64,000 nucleotides of DNA, taken from Anaerolineaceae bacterium (GTDB taxonomy: Bacteria > Chloroflexota > Anaerolineae > Aggregatilineales > Phototrophicaceae). Positions 34,737-43,316 of this stretch are shown one piece after another (the stretch's first letter is position 1; every line of letters begins with the position of its first letter). The position numbers were made by a program, and so were the translations under genes. The stretch lies in the NCBI GenBank assembly GCA_002699585.1, contig PABP01000021.1, positions 248,001 to 312,000 of the forward strand, written 5' to 3'. Under the pieces are notes generated by a model. That model was given only the letters and a program-made list of their open reading frames with translations, ran no database searches and was not told the origin of the DNA.

Positions 34737-35566
34737 TGAGCACGCAATACGTCAAGACAGACACTGTTCTAGACAAAATCCTGGCGCACAAGGTCGAGGA
34801 AATCGCAGCGGAAAAAGCCCGATTGACCCCGGCGATTGTCCGTCAAAAAGCGGCCCTGGCCGTAGACCCGGAGCGTGCTCCGCGTGACTTTATGGGGGCC
34901 TTGCGTCGTGATACCGTTGCGCTGATTGCTGAAGTCAAGAAGGCGTCGCCCAGCAAAGGCGTCTTGATCGAAGACTTTGACCCGGTCGCCATTGGCACGA
35001 CTTACGCTCAGAACGGCGCGGCAGCTATCAGCGTGCTGACCGATGAGCATTTTTTCCAGGGACATCTGGGGTATATGGGTGCAGTTCGTAAAGCCGTTGA
35101 TGTGCCTGTACTGCGCAAAGACTTCATCATTGATCCATATCAAGTGTATGTGGCGCGTGGTTTCTGTGCGGATGCCTGCCTGTTGATCGTAGCTGCGCTT
35201 TCGGATAGTCAACTATCTGATTTGTATGCCCTCATTACCGAACTGGGTATGGCGGCTCTGGTCGAGGTCCACAACGAAAGCGAACTAGAACGCGCCCTCA
35301 AGATTGGTGCCAAGCTCATCGGCGTCAATAACCGTGACCTCAAGACTTTTGAAGTCGATTTGGAAACAACGGCGCGGGTCGCCGCCAGCGTGCCCAATGA
35401 TGTACTGCTTGTTGCTGAAAGTGGTATCCGCAATGCTGCCGATGTCTACCATATGGGCCAACTGGGTGCGCATGCTGTTTTGGTAGGGGAGTCGCTTGTA
35501 AAAAGTCAGAATATTGCAGCGGCGGTTCATGACTACAGCCATCAGAAGCGCGAGGCTCGCCAATGA
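34736..35566 (+). CDS. trpC: Indole-3-glycerol phosphate synthase
   Basis: A 276-residue (beta/alpha)8 barrel closing the indole ring from CdRP. Catalytic and phosphate motifs: I-A-E-V-K-K-A-S-P-S-K-G, L-R-K-D-F-I-I-D-P-Y-Q, V-E-V-H-N-E-S-E, G-V-N-N-R-D-L-K-T-F and A-E-S-G-I. Overlaps trpD by one base and trpF by four, so translation is coupled. Not fused to TrpF, unlike enterobacteria. Confidence 0.97.
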   Translation: MSTQYVKTDTVLDKILAHKVEEIAAEKARLTPAIVRQKAALAVDPERAPRDFMGALRRDTVALIAEVKKASPSKGVLIEDFDPVAIGTTYAQNGAAAISVLTDEHFFQGHLGYMGAVRKAVDVPVLRKDFIIDPYQVYVARGFCADACLLIVAALSDSQLSDLYALITELGMAALVEVHNESELERALKIGAKLIGVNNRDLKTFEVDLETTARVAASVPNDVLLVAESGIRNAADVYHMGQLGAHAVLVGESLVKSQNIAAAVHDYSHQKREARQ

Positions 35567-36225
35567 CCTACGTCAAGATTTGCGGTGTTACGACTTACCG
35601 TGATGCGCTTATGTCGGCCAAAGCGGGTGCAGACTTGCTGGGCCTGAATTTCTATGCCAAAAGTCCGCGCTATATCTCTCCCGAAGATGCTGCAACCCTC
35701 TGCCGCAGTCTGCGCAGCGCATTGGACGAGGATTGCCCGGTGCTTGTAGGTGTTTTCGTCAATGCCACTGTGGATGAAGTCGCACGCACCATTCAAACCG
35801 TTGGCCTGGATTTTGCCCAACTTAGTGGGGACGAGTCGTTGGCGATGGTCGCTGGTTTGCTTGGACGCTCTTATAAGGCCATCCGACCTGATAGCGAAGC
35901 GGCTGCCTTGGATGATGCCAACTATTATGCGCCACACTTTCCATCTTCGGAGCAAGTGCCATCACTGTTGGTCGATGCCTACCACCCGAATTTGTATGGC
36001 GGCACAGGCGAACAAGCCAGTGAAAGTGTGGTCGAGGCGCTGAAACAGCATGTTCCGCGCCTGATGTTGGCGGGTGGTCTCAACCCCGGCAACGTGGGTG
36101 AGCGCGTGGCCAGCCTACATCCCTGGGGCGTCGATGTTGCTAGCGGTGTTGAAGACGGTACTCCCGGCGTCAAGTCGGAAGCCAAGGTCAAAGCCTTCAT
36201 TGATGCGGCCAAAGGGGCTTCTTAG
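35563..36225 (+). CDS. trpF: Phosphoribosylanthranilate isomerase
   Basis: A 220-residue barrel enzyme converting PRA to CdRP (Amadori rearrangement). The catalytic Cys is in V-K-I-C-G-V-T at the start, and the catalytic Asp lies in the L-V-D-A-Y segment. The phosphate-binding M-L-A-G-G-L-N-P-G-N-V and D-V-A-S-G-V-E segments are clear. Its ATG overlaps the trpC stop (ATGA). The Nudix gene begins one base after the stop codon. Confidence 0.95.
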   Translation: MTYVKICGVTTYRDALMSAKAGADLLGLNFYAKSPRYISPEDAATLCRSLRSALDEDCPVLVGVFVNATVDEVARTIQTVGLDFAQLSGDESLAMVAGLLGRSYKAIRPDSEAAALDDANYYAPHFPSSEQVPSLLVDAYHPNLYGGTGEQASESVVEALKQHVPRLMLAGGLNPGNVGERVASLHPWGVDVASGVEDGTPGVKSEAKVKAFIDAAKGAS

Positions 36226-36226
36226 C

Positions 36227-36811
36227 ATGGCTAGGCGCACCTATGATCTCGGCTCGCCGTATTGTGCTAAATGTGGCGAACGCACCGTCCGCAAGCATAT
36301 AGGTGGGCGTGACCGGGATACCTGTCCAAGTTGTGGTTACACGCAGTATATGATCGCGACCATCGGCATTGGCGCATTGATCCTACGGGATGATACGGTT
36401 CTGCTGGTCGAACGGGGCATTCCGCCAGTCGGCATCTGGACGGTTCCCAGCGGATTTGTCGAGCAAGACGAAGACATTGCAGCCGCAATGCGCCGGGAAG
36501 TTAAGGAAGAAACGGCACTCGATGTGACGACCGTGCATGGCATCGTGATTGTGCGCAATACCGTGCGCAAAGACAAAAATGACATCTACGTGGTCATGCT
36601 CTGCGATGTGGCTGACGAGCAATTGCCGCAGCCCGATGGTTACGAGTCGACCCAGGCGCGTTTTGTGTCAACTTCGGAGCTGGATAGTGTCAATATATCG
36701 GTTTTTAGTCGCTGGATCGTAACGCATTACCTAACACATCGACCGATACCTATGCAAATGGTGACTGTCCCTGAGTATCCACTTGAGGCAGCGATTTTTG
36801 GGAATTTTTGA
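36227..36811 (+). CDS. Nudix hydrolase with N-terminal zinc ribbon
   Basis: A 194-residue protein: a zinc ribbon (C-A-K-C at about 13-16 and C-P-S-C at about 33-36) joined to a Nudix domain. The Nudix box is G-F-V-E-Q-D-E-D-I and R-E-V-K-E-E-T-A-L; all metal-binding residues are present, with Ala in place of the late Gly. The layout resembles NudC-like NADH/ADP-ribose pyrophosphatases, but the substrate is not defined. An upstream in-frame start inside trpF is rejected because ATG 36227, just after the trpF stop with AAAGGGG upstream, gives the normal zinc-ribbon N-terminus. Embedded in the trp operon between trpF and trpB. Confidence 0.85.
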   Translation: MARRTYDLGSPYCAKCGERTVRKHIGGRDRDTCPSCGYTQYMIATIGIGALILRDDTVLLVERGIPPVGIWTVPSGFVEQDEDIAAAMRREVKEETALDVTTVHGIVIVRNTVRKDKNDIYVVMLCDVADEQLPQPDGYESTQARFVSTSELDSVNISVFSRWIVTHYLTHRPIPMQMVTVPEYPLEAAIFGNF

Positions 36812-36820
36812 GAGGATGGT

Positions 36821-38050
36821 ATGACGATGGCGAATTATCTCAAGCAAGGGGCGGCTGTTCCTGATGAACGCGGCTACTATGGCGAATTCGGGGGCCGCTT
36901 CGTTCCAGAAACGATCATTCCCGCTCTGGATGAACTCAAAGCGGCTTATGAACAAGCCGTTGATGATCCGGCCTTTGTGCAGGAACTCATGCATCTCCAG
37001 CGCACCTACACCGGACGCCCGACGCCTGTGACGTATGCCAAACGCCTGACTGAGCATCTTGGGGGCGCGAAGATCTACCTCAAGCGCGAGGATCTGGCGC
37101 ATACAGGCGCACATAAGATCAACAATGCGCTCGGTCAAGCGCTGCTGGCCAAGCGTATGGGCAAACAGCGTGTGATTGCTGAAACGGGTGCAGGTCAACA
37201 TGGCGTCGCCAGTGCGACCGCCGCCGCGCTACTTGGCCTCGATTGTCACGTTTACATGGGCGAGGTCGATATTGCGCGGCAACAGCCCAACGTGTTCCGC
37301 ATGCGTTTATTGGGCGCGGAAGTCATACCCGTATCCAGTGGCAGTCGCACGCTTAAAGATGCCATCAACGAAGCTATGCGCGATTGGGTGACGAATGTGC
37401 GCTCGACGTTTTATCTACTGGGCAGCGCTCTTGGACCGCACCCATACCCCAAGATGGTCCGCGACTTCCAGAGCGTGATTGGTCATGAGGCCCGCGAACA
37501 GATTCAGGAAGAGGCTGGGCAGTTGCCCGATGTCTGCATCGCCTGTGTGGGTGGTGGCAGCAACGCGATTGGTCTGTTCCATGCTTTCCGTGATGATGAA
37601 AACGTCGATTTCATCGGTGTTGAAGCCGGTGGCCTGGGTGTCGATACCGATAAACATGCAGCGCGTTTTGGCGACCTCAGCATCAGCCGACCGGGCATCT
37701 TGCATGGGACGCGCTCCTACGTCATGCAGAACGAAGATGGCCAGATTATGGAGACGCACAGCATTAGCGCGGGCCTGGACTATCCATCGGTTGGGCCGGA
37801 ACACGCCTACCTACGGTCATTGGAACGCGCGTATTACACTTCAGCAACCGATGAAGAAACGTTGGAAGCGTTCCAGGCCCTCAGCCAACTTGAAGGTATC
37901 ATTCCTGCATTGGAAAGTTCACATGCTGTGGCCGAGGTTATCAAGCGTGCACCGACCATGTCCAAAGATAGCGTCATTTTGGTGAATCTGTCCGGTCGAG
38001 GTGACAAAGATCTGGACACGGTCATCAAAGCACTAGAGGGATCATTGTAG
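36821..38050 (+). CDS. trpB: Tryptophan synthase beta chain
   Basis: A 409-residue PLP enzyme that condenses indole and serine. The PLP lysine is in [13 protein letters not shown], preceded by K-R-E-D-L, with G-A-G-Q-H-G and the phosphate loop G-G-G-S-N-A. This is the TrpB1 type that pairs with TrpA (N-terminal [12 protein letters not shown]). AGAGG precedes ATG 36821; a second ATG at 36827 is possible. The stop overlaps the GTG of the hydrolase-like gene, which separates trpB from trpA. Confidence 0.97.
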   Translation: MTMANYLKQGAAVPDERGYYGEFGGRFVPETIIPALDELKAAYEQAVDDPAFVQELMHLQRTYTGRPTPVTYAKRLTEHLGGAKIYLKREDLAHTGAHKINNALGQALLAKRMGKQRVIAETGAGQHGVASATAAALLGLDCHVYMGEVDIARQQPNVFRMRLLGAEVIPVSSGSRTLKDAINEAMRDWVTNVRSTFYLLGSALGPHPYPKMVRDFQSVIGHEAREQIQEEAGQLPDVCIACVGGGSNAIGLFHAFRDDENVDFIGVEAGGLGVDTDKHAARFGDLSISRPGILHGTRSYVMQNEDGQIMETHSISAGLDYPSVGPEHAYLRSLERAYYTSATDEETLEAFQALSQLEGIIPALESSHAVAEVIKRAPTMSKDSVILVNLSGRGDKDLDTVIKALEGSL

Positions 38051-39021
38051 TGAACATACTTATTTCTCTCCTCATTGGCTTCGTCGGCTTGCTGTTGATT
38101 GGCTTAACATATGAGTCGATCATGCGCTTCCGCGATCGGCAGCGTTTTGGCAAGCCCCCGTATAAAACACTGGCAGTCGATGGCCATGCCCTGCATGTTG
38201 AGCAACTCGGTGATGGCCTGCCAGCACCTACAATCGTGTTTTTGTCAACAATTGGTGGCAGTCTGCTCGATTGGCAACTTGTTATCCCTGAGTTAGAGGG
38301 CGTCGCGCCTTTGCTGGCTTATGATCGCGCTGGCTATGGTTGGAGCGCGCGTCTTCGTGGCGAGCGTGTCCCGCAGGTCGTAGTTGATGAGATGCACGCA
38401 CTCCTCGAAAAAGTCGATTGTCCGCAGCCCGTTGTTCTGGTTGGGCACGGTTTCGGCGGCTTATATGCCCGTCTTTATCAGGCTGAGCATCCTGAGAATG
38501 TCGCTGGCATTGTCTTGGTTGATAGTTCACATCCTGATTTGGTTATTCAGAATGACCATCAGAAAGAAATCAGGCGCCAGCGGAACATCTTGCGTTTCCG
38601 ACGTTTGGGCATTCTGCGTTTGATGCTGCCGCGTGTGCTGACATGGCTTGATGATCTGCCTCTCTTGGAGCGTCAGCGTTATCGCGTTGTGCGCAATTGG
38701 GATATTCCTATGACACTGCCAGAGGCTGTGCCTGTCTTCCGTGATGGCATTGACTTACCCGACACATTAGGCGATTTGCCTTTGACTGTGGTATCGCGCA
38801 GTGTGGCTGAAGAACTCGAATTTAGCCAGGAATGGGCCGATCATCAGGCTGATTTGGCGCAGCTTTCCAGCCAATCGAGGCATATCACCTTAGAAAAAGG
38901 CAATCACTACGTTCAGTTTGCCAGCCCGGAAACCGTCGCAAATGCCATCCGTGACATGGTGAATCAAATCAGAGAGCCAGTTGAAGAGCAGTTCAGAGAG
39001 CAGGATCAGAGTGAAGGATAG
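38050..39021 (+). CDS. Alpha/beta-hydrolase fold protein with N-terminal membrane helix and no nucleophile
   Basis: A 323-residue protein: one N-terminal membrane helix (residues 1-21), then an alpha/beta-hydrolase domain with A-Y-D-R-A-G-Y-G-W-S, the nucleophile elbow and a late His (E-K-G-N-H, His286). In the elbow, which should read G-H-S-x-G-G, the sequence is G132-H-G-F-G-G, so the catalytic serine is glycine (codon GGT, one base from AGT). The protein should not form an acyl-enzyme. The start GTG 38050 overlaps the trpB stop (TAGTG), showing coupling. trpA follows after 7 bases. Why a membrane-bound pseudo-hydrolase separates the two tryptophan synthase subunits is unknown. Confidence 0.8.
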   Translation: MNILISLLIGFVGLLLIGLTYESIMRFRDRQRFGKPPYKTLAVDGHALHVEQLGDGLPAPTIVFLSTIGGSLLDWQLVIPELEGVAPLLAYDRAGYGWSARLRGERVPQVVVDEMHALLEKVDCPQPVVLVGHGFGGLYARLYQAEHPENVAGIVLVDSSHPDLVIQNDHQKEIRRQRNILRFRRLGILRLMLPRVLTWLDDLPLLERQRYRVVRNWDIPMTLPEAVPVFRDGIDLPDTLGDLPLTVVSRSVAEELEFSQEWADHQADLAQLSSQSRHITLEKGNHYVQFASPETVANAIRDMVNQIREPVEEQFREQDQSEG

Positions 39022-39028
39022 CGAAACC

Positions 39029-39835
39029 ATGACGGCACCAACGCGCACTTTTGGCTTAGAAGCCATCTCACAAATGTTCCAGCAGGCGGAAACTGAAAAC
39101 CGTGCTGCCTTCTTGCCTTATTTCCCCATTGGCTACCCGGACTACGATGCGTCCATTGAAGCCATCGCTGCGATGGCTGACGCTGGGGTAGATGGGTTTG
39201 AAATTGGTATTTCCTTTAGTGACCCGCTGGCTGATGGTCCTGCAATCCAGGTTGCGACGCAGAAGGCGCTCGAAAATGGCACCACGGTCAGGACTTGCCT
39301 TCAGGCTGTCCGAGCGCTGCGCGAGCGGGGTATCACCCAGCCGATGCTGATGATGAGTTATGCCAACCCGCTGGTGGCCTATGGCACCGAGCAGTTTGTC
39401 CTGGACGCAAAGGCTGCTGGCGCTGATGGCCTGATTGTGCCGGATTTGCCCCCTGAAGAAGCTGGATACTTCGCCGATGTCTGTGCCCGTGAGCACATGG
39501 CGTTGGTGTTCTTCCTGGCGCCGACCAGCAATGATGCCCGCATTAAGCTGGCTGCGGAAAAAGCCACCGGGTTTATCTATGTTGTTTCACTCACAGGTAT
39601 CACGGGCGAACGCCGCGACTTGTCTACCGATCTCTCACAGATCATGGCCAATATTCGCCGCCTGACGGACACGCCGCTTGTTCTCGGGTTTGGCATCAGC
39701 ACACCGGAACATGCACGTATGATGAATGGCCTCGTCAATGGCTTCATTGTGGGTAGTGCGTTGGTCCGCGCAGCCAATCAGGGAACGGACGCCGTCAGTA
39801 AACTGGCCCAGGATCTGCGAAACAGCCTGGATTAA
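39029..39835 (+). CDS. trpA: Tryptophan synthase alpha chain
   Basis: A 268-residue barrel enzyme splitting indole-3-glycerol phosphate into indole and glyceraldehyde 3-phosphate. The catalytic Glu is in G-F-E-I-G-I-S-F-S-D-P-L-A-D-G-P, which also contains the catalytic Asp; Y-V-V-S-L-T-G-I-T-G and L-G-F-G-I-S-T bind the phosphate. ATG 39029 with GAAGGA upstream is preferred over earlier TTG/GTG codons. Last gene of the trp operon; no terminator precedes the next promoter at 39920. Confidence 0.97.
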   Translation: MTAPTRTFGLEAISQMFQQAETENRAAFLPYFPIGYPDYDASIEAIAAMADAGVDGFEIGISFSDPLADGPAIQVATQKALENGTTVRTCLQAVRALRERGITQPMLMMSYANPLVAYGTEQFVLDAKAAGADGLIVPDLPPEEAGYFADVCAREHMALVFFLAPTSNDARIKLAAEKATGFIYVVSLTGITGERRDLSTDLSQIMANIRRLTDTPLVLGFGISTPEHARMMNGLVNGFIVGSALVRAANQGTDAVSKLAQDLRNSLD

Positions 39836-39919
39836 GGCTGATGACTGGTTTTTCTTGTGCTATTTATCCAATATAACGTGGTCAATATTATTAAGATTGG
39901 ATTTTATGGACACAATTTG

Positions 39920-39948
39920 TTGACATCATCCGGCAGACCCGCTATGCT
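39920..39948 (+). promoter_or_regulatory. Promoter of the aro operon
   Basis: A perfect TTGACA (39920-39925), exactly 17 bases, then TATGCT (39943-39948). Predicted start near 39955, which puts a leader peptide and terminator in the 5' leader of aroH. Confidence 0.8.
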
Positions 39949-39981
39949 CTGCGCTATAAATCAAGACATTTGGTCAATTCA

Positions 39982-40047
39982 ATGAACAACGTCAGCGCCA
40001 ACACCTATTATTACTTTGGTAACCACATAGTGGAGGGTGGGGCGTAA
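39982..40047 (+). CDS. Leader peptide with Tyr-Tyr-Tyr-Phe (attenuation of the aro operon)
   Basis: A 21-codon ORF just after the promoter. Codons 9-12 are TAT TAT TAC TTT, giving N-T-Y-Y-Y-F-G-N; the stop TAA is at 40045-40047. Four consecutive aromatic codons in so short a peptide, followed 35 bases later by a perfect intrinsic terminator ahead of aromatic pathway genes, is the pattern of classical ribosome-mediated attenuation (as in pheA and trp leaders). When charged tRNA-Tyr or tRNA-Phe is scarce, a ribosome stalled at 40006-40017 should favour antitermination. The ribosome binding site is weak; an in-frame TTG at 39970 is an alternative start. Confidence 0.7.
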   Translation: MNNVSANTYYYFGNHIVEGGA

Positions 40048-40082
40048 GCGCGCGTTTAGTCAGTGTTGACTTGGTGATTTGA

Positions 40083-40110
40083 GGCGTAGGGCGACCCCTA
40101 CGCCTTTTTT
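40083..40110 (+). terminator. Attenuator terminator of the aro operon
   Basis: GGCGTAGGG (40083-40091) pairs perfectly with CCCTACGCC (40096-40104) around CGAC, followed by six T. The segment GGCGTA at 40041-40046, overlapping the leader peptide stop, copies the left arm and can pair with TACGCC (40099-40104), giving an alternative antiterminator. Confidence 0.85.
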
Positions 40111-40165
40111 ATTTTCCATCATTTGCGATGGATGTGAAGATGGATATGAAGAAGGAGCATAGCGA

Positions 40166-40531
40166 ATGCTAGTACGAGGGGCACGAGGTGCCATTACCGT
40201 ATCAGAGGATACTGAAGACGCGATCTTAGTTGCCACCGAGGAAGTTTTACGGGCAATGATCGAAGCCAATGATATTCGTGAAGAGATGGTCGCCAGTGCG
40301 CTGTTCACGACAACCCCTGACCTGACGTCGTGCTACCCGGCCAAGGCCGCCCGTCTCATTGGATGGACCAATACGGCTCTGCTCGGCTTTCAGGAGATTC
40401 AGGTGCCAACGGGCCTCAAAATGTGCATTCGGGTCCTCATTCATTGGAACACTGACCTGGCCATGTCTGAAGTCGAACACATCTATTTGCGCGGCGCCCA
40501 GGTTCTCAGGCCAGATTGGAAGAAAGTTTAG
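40166..40531 (+). CDS. aroH: Chorismate mutase, AroH class
   Basis: A 121-residue enzyme matching the Bacillus AroH fold and length. It rearranges chorismate to prephenate, the entry to Phe and Tyr. Key residues are visible: R-G-A-R-G-A at the start, S-A-L-F-T-T-T-P-D-L, P-A-K-A-A-R, G-L-K-M-C-I-R-V-L-I and H-I-Y-L-R-G-A. GAAGGAG precedes ATG 40166. As the first gene behind a Tyr/Phe-rich leader peptide, its regulation matches its product. No prephenate dehydratase or dehydrogenase follows in the window. Confidence 0.95.
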   Translation: MLVRGARGAITVSEDTEDAILVATEEVLRAMIEANDIREEMVASALFTTTPDLTSCYPAKAARLIGWTNTALLGFQEIQVPTGLKMCIRVLIHWNTDLAMSEVEHIYLRGAQVLRPDWKKV

Positions 40532-40631
40532 TTCGACCCTTTTCGTAATCAAGTTCAGGCGTCACTGAGTAGTAAGTCATTTGTTGGCATGCAATCGGAA
40601 GACCACAACATAGGATTGGGAGATTGACCAG

Positions 40632-41648
40632 ATGATCGTCGTAATGGAGTACAACGCAACAGCGAAGCAAATATCGGATGTCATCGCACGCATAGAGCAA
40701 GATGGCTACAAAGCGCACCTGTCACAGGGTAAAGAACGCACTATTATCGGCCTGGTAGGCGATAGCCCCACACCCAAGCGCGAAGAAAACTACAGTGTGA
40801 TGCCCGGTGTAGATAGGGCAGTCCGTATTTCGGAACCGTACAAGCTGGCAAACCGATCGTTCCACCCTGAAGGGACGCTCGTGCCACTCAATGGCTCGCA
40901 GATGGGAGGCAACAAAGTCCTTGTGATTGCAGGTCCTTGTTCGGTTGAAAGTCGCGAACAAATCATTGAGACAGCGTGTGCCGTCAAAGAAGCTGGGGCG
41001 ACGGCTCTGCGCGGTGGCGCGTACAAGCCACGCACGTCACCCTACAGCTTCCAGGGACATGGTGAACAGGGCTTGAAGTGGATGGCCGAAGCGCGCGAGA
41101 TCACAGGTCTACCCATCGTGACTGAGGTTATGGATCACAATCTGGTTCCGATTGTTTGCGAATACGCTGATGTGCTCCAGATTGGTGCGCGTAATATGCA
41201 AAACTTCACTCTGCTGAACGCTGTCGGCGAAAGCCAGCACACAGTTTTGCTCAAGCGGGGTATGTCCAGCACTGTCAAAGATCTACTCATGGCTGCTGAG
41301 TACGTTCTCTCACATGGCAATACGCGCGTGATGCTCTGCGAACGCGGCATCCGCACCTTTGAAACAGAGACGCGCAACACAGCCGACATCAACGCCATCC
41401 CGGCCCTTAAGCGTCTGACGCATCTCCCCGTTGTCTTTGATCCGAGCCATGCGACCGGTAAATGGGAATACGTCGAGTCCGTCGCATTAGCGGGTATTGC
41501 TGCGGGTGCTGATGGCCTGATTGTGGAAGTCCATCCAGAGCCGGACAAAGCGATGAGTGACGGTCGCCAGAGCCTGAAACCGGATGTCTTCAAGACAATG
41601 ATGGAGCGTGTTGCTCGCGTTGCTGAAGCCGTTGGGCGGGAGGCTTAA
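40632..41648 (+). CDS. aroF: 3-deoxy-7-phosphoheptulonate (DAHP) synthase, type I-beta
   Basis: A 338-residue enzyme joining PEP and erythrose 4-phosphate, first step of the shikimate pathway. Residues 1-70 form the ferredoxin-like regulatory domain ([13 protein letters not shown]) of the Thermotoga-type I-beta enzymes, which gives feedback inhibition by Tyr or Phe. The barrel follows with [38 protein letters not shown] and D-P-S-H-A-T-G. Located 100 bases after aroH and 3 bases before aroA. Gene symbol follows common usage for this type. Confidence 0.95.
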   Translation: MIVVMEYNATAKQISDVIARIEQDGYKAHLSQGKERTIIGLVGDSPTPKREENYSVMPGVDRAVRISEPYKLANRSFHPEGTLVPLNGSQMGGNKVLVIAGPCSVESREQIIETACAVKEAGATALRGGAYKPRTSPYSFQGHGEQGLKWMAEAREITGLPIVTEVMDHNLVPIVCEYADVLQIGARNMQNFTLLNAVGESQHTVLLKRGMSSTVKDLLMAAEYVLSHGNTRVMLCERGIRTFETETRNTADINAIPALKRLTHLPVVFDPSHATGKWEYVESVALAGIAAGADGLIVEVHPEPDKAMSDGRQSLKPDVFKTMMERVARVAEAVGREA

Positions 41649-41651
41649 CCG

Positions 41652-42959
41652 ATGGATCCACACGAAACGCTCACCCTTAAACCAGGCATGCCCCTGCGTG
41701 GCATCACTCGCGTACCCGGCGACAAGTCCATCTCGCATCGCTCGATCTTGCTCGGTGCATTGGGTGATGGCGCCACACAAGTGCGTGGTTGGCTGGCCGC
41801 AGGTGATACCGAAGCGACTTTGGCGGCGGTTCAGCAACTTGGCATCCAGATTGACCGCCACGACACGCATACCCTGACCGTGCATGGTGGGCAACTCCGC
41901 CCCGCTGATGCTCCTCTAGATTTCGTCAATGCAGGTACAGGCATTCGCTTGGCAGCAGGCATCATGGCGGGGCAAAAATTCGATTCGGTGCTGGATGGTA
42001 GCTACCAACTGCGCCGCCGTCCGATGAAGCGCATCACTGAACCACTGCAAGACATGGGCGCGGACATCTCATCAGAAGAGGGTAAATGCCCCTTGTCTGT
42101 TCGGCCTGCCCAGCTTAAAGGTATAGAACACAATCTGAAAATTGCGAGCGCCCAGGTCAAGAGCGCCATTTTGTTGGCAGGGCTATTCGCGGATGGCGAT
42201 ACCGTCGTGGTGCAGCCCGGCCCTGCCCGTGACCATACCGAGCGCATGTTGGCCTCTATGGGCGCACAAGTCACGGTCGATGGCAACACCGTTACACTTA
42301 CTCCCGGTGCCACCCTCCAACCAATGGATTTGACTGTGCCTGGGGATTTCTCCTCAGCGGCATTCTTGATGGTCGCTGGCTTGCTGGTCCCTGATAGTGA
42401 TCTGACGATCCAGGGCGTCAACCTGAATGACACGCGCACCGGGCTGGTCGATGCCTTGCTGGCAATGGGCGCTGATATTGACGTTGTTGAAACAGGCCTG
42501 GAAGCGGGCGAACCCGTTGGCGACATCCGCGTGCGCTACTGTGAACTGCACGGCACGACCATTGGCGGCGATCTGGTCGTCCGTATGATTGATGAGTTCC
42601 CAATTCTCATGGTCGCAGCCCTGAGTGCTTCCGGTGAAACGATTGTCCGTGATGCGAAGGAACTGCGCGTCAAAGAAACCGACCGTATCGCGGTTATGGC
42701 GACGGAACTACGCAAACTCGGTGCCAACATAGAAGAGCGTGAGGATGGCTTCCGCATTGTCGGGCCGCAGACGCTTATGGGGTCGGTTGTGGATGGTCAT
42801 GATGACCATCGTATCGCCATGAGCATGGCCGTTGCCGGGTTGGTCGCTGATGAAATGACCGTCGTAACCGATGCCAAATGTGCTAATGATTCCTTCCCTG
42901 GCTTCGCTGAAACGCTCATGGAACTGGGCGGTGGACTGCTGCCTGAAGGTCAAGGATAA
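41652..42959 (+). CDS. aroA: 3-phosphoshikimate 1-carboxyvinyltransferase (EPSP synthase)
   Basis: A 435-residue enzyme transferring enolpyruvyl from PEP to shikimate 3-phosphate. Shows P-G-D-K-S-I-S-H-R, F-V-N-A-G-T-G-I-R-L, S-Y-Q-L-R-R-R-P-M, A-S-A-Q-V-K-S-A-I-L-L-A-G-L, K-E-T-D-R-I and D-D-H-R-I-A-M-S. The N-A-G-T-G loop differs from the N-A-G-T-A of many class I enzymes, which may affect inhibitor binding; the class was not determined. Second-last Glu-rich tail (L-L-P-E-G-Q-G). 3 bases after aroF. Confidence 0.96.
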   Translation: MDPHETLTLKPGMPLRGITRVPGDKSISHRSILLGALGDGATQVRGWLAAGDTEATLAAVQQLGIQIDRHDTHTLTVHGGQLRPADAPLDFVNAGTGIRLAAGIMAGQKFDSVLDGSYQLRRRPMKRITEPLQDMGADISSEEGKCPLSVRPAQLKGIEHNLKIASAQVKSAILLAGLFADGDTVVVQPGPARDHTERMLASMGAQVTVDGNTVTLTPGATLQPMDLTVPGDFSSAAFLMVAGLLVPDSDLTIQGVNLNDTRTGLVDALLAMGADIDVVETGLEAGEPVGDIRVRYCELHGTTIGGDLVVRMIDEFPILMVAALSASGETIVRDAKELRVKETDRIAVMATELRKLGANIEEREDGFRIVGPQTLMGSVVDGHDDHRIAMSMAVAGLVADEMTVVTDAKCANDSFPGFAETLMELGGGLLPEGQG

Positions 42960-42995
42960 TGGGCCGCATGTGTTGATAGCGATCAGGTTGATGTA

Positions 42996-43316
42996 ATGGA
43001 ACTGCTGATATTTGCCATATGCTTGCTGGGCTGGTTGGGAATGGCCTATCTCGTCTACCAGAAACGAAGCCTCTTTCGTTGGGGATTCTTCATTCTCGTG
43101 AGTGTCTGGCTTTATATTAGCATCGTTCTGGTGATCTTCACCCTGAGTCCTCCTTTACCTGTTTTGCTGATTGTTGGCCTGATTCCGGTCTTTGGCGTGG
43201 CGTATGGCTATCGCCTCTACGATCATTACAGCACCCGTGAGAAGGAAAAGAACACAAAAGCCAAGCGTTCAGATTTACAGAGTCCAGATGCACAACAGGA
43301 AGCGATAGAATCATGA
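42996..43316 (+). CDS. Small membrane protein of the aro operon, unknown function
   Basis: A 106-residue protein with three closely spaced membrane helices in its first 75 residues (L-L-I-F-A-I-C-L-L-G-W-L-G; F-R-W-G-F-F-I-L-V-S-V-W-L; L-P-V-L-L-I-V-G-L-I-P-V-F-G) and a charged C-terminal tail (R-E-K-E-K-N-T-K-A-K-R). No family recognised. It overlaps aroE by four bases (ATGA), so it is translated with the operon. A transporter subunit or an operon-linked anchor are both possible; nothing in the sequence decides. Confidence 0.65.
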   Translation: MELLIFAICLLGWLGMAYLVYQKRSLFRWGFFILVSVWLYISIVLVIFTLSPPLPVLLIVGLIPVFGVAYGYRLYDHYSTREKEKNTKAKRSDLQSPDAQQEAIES

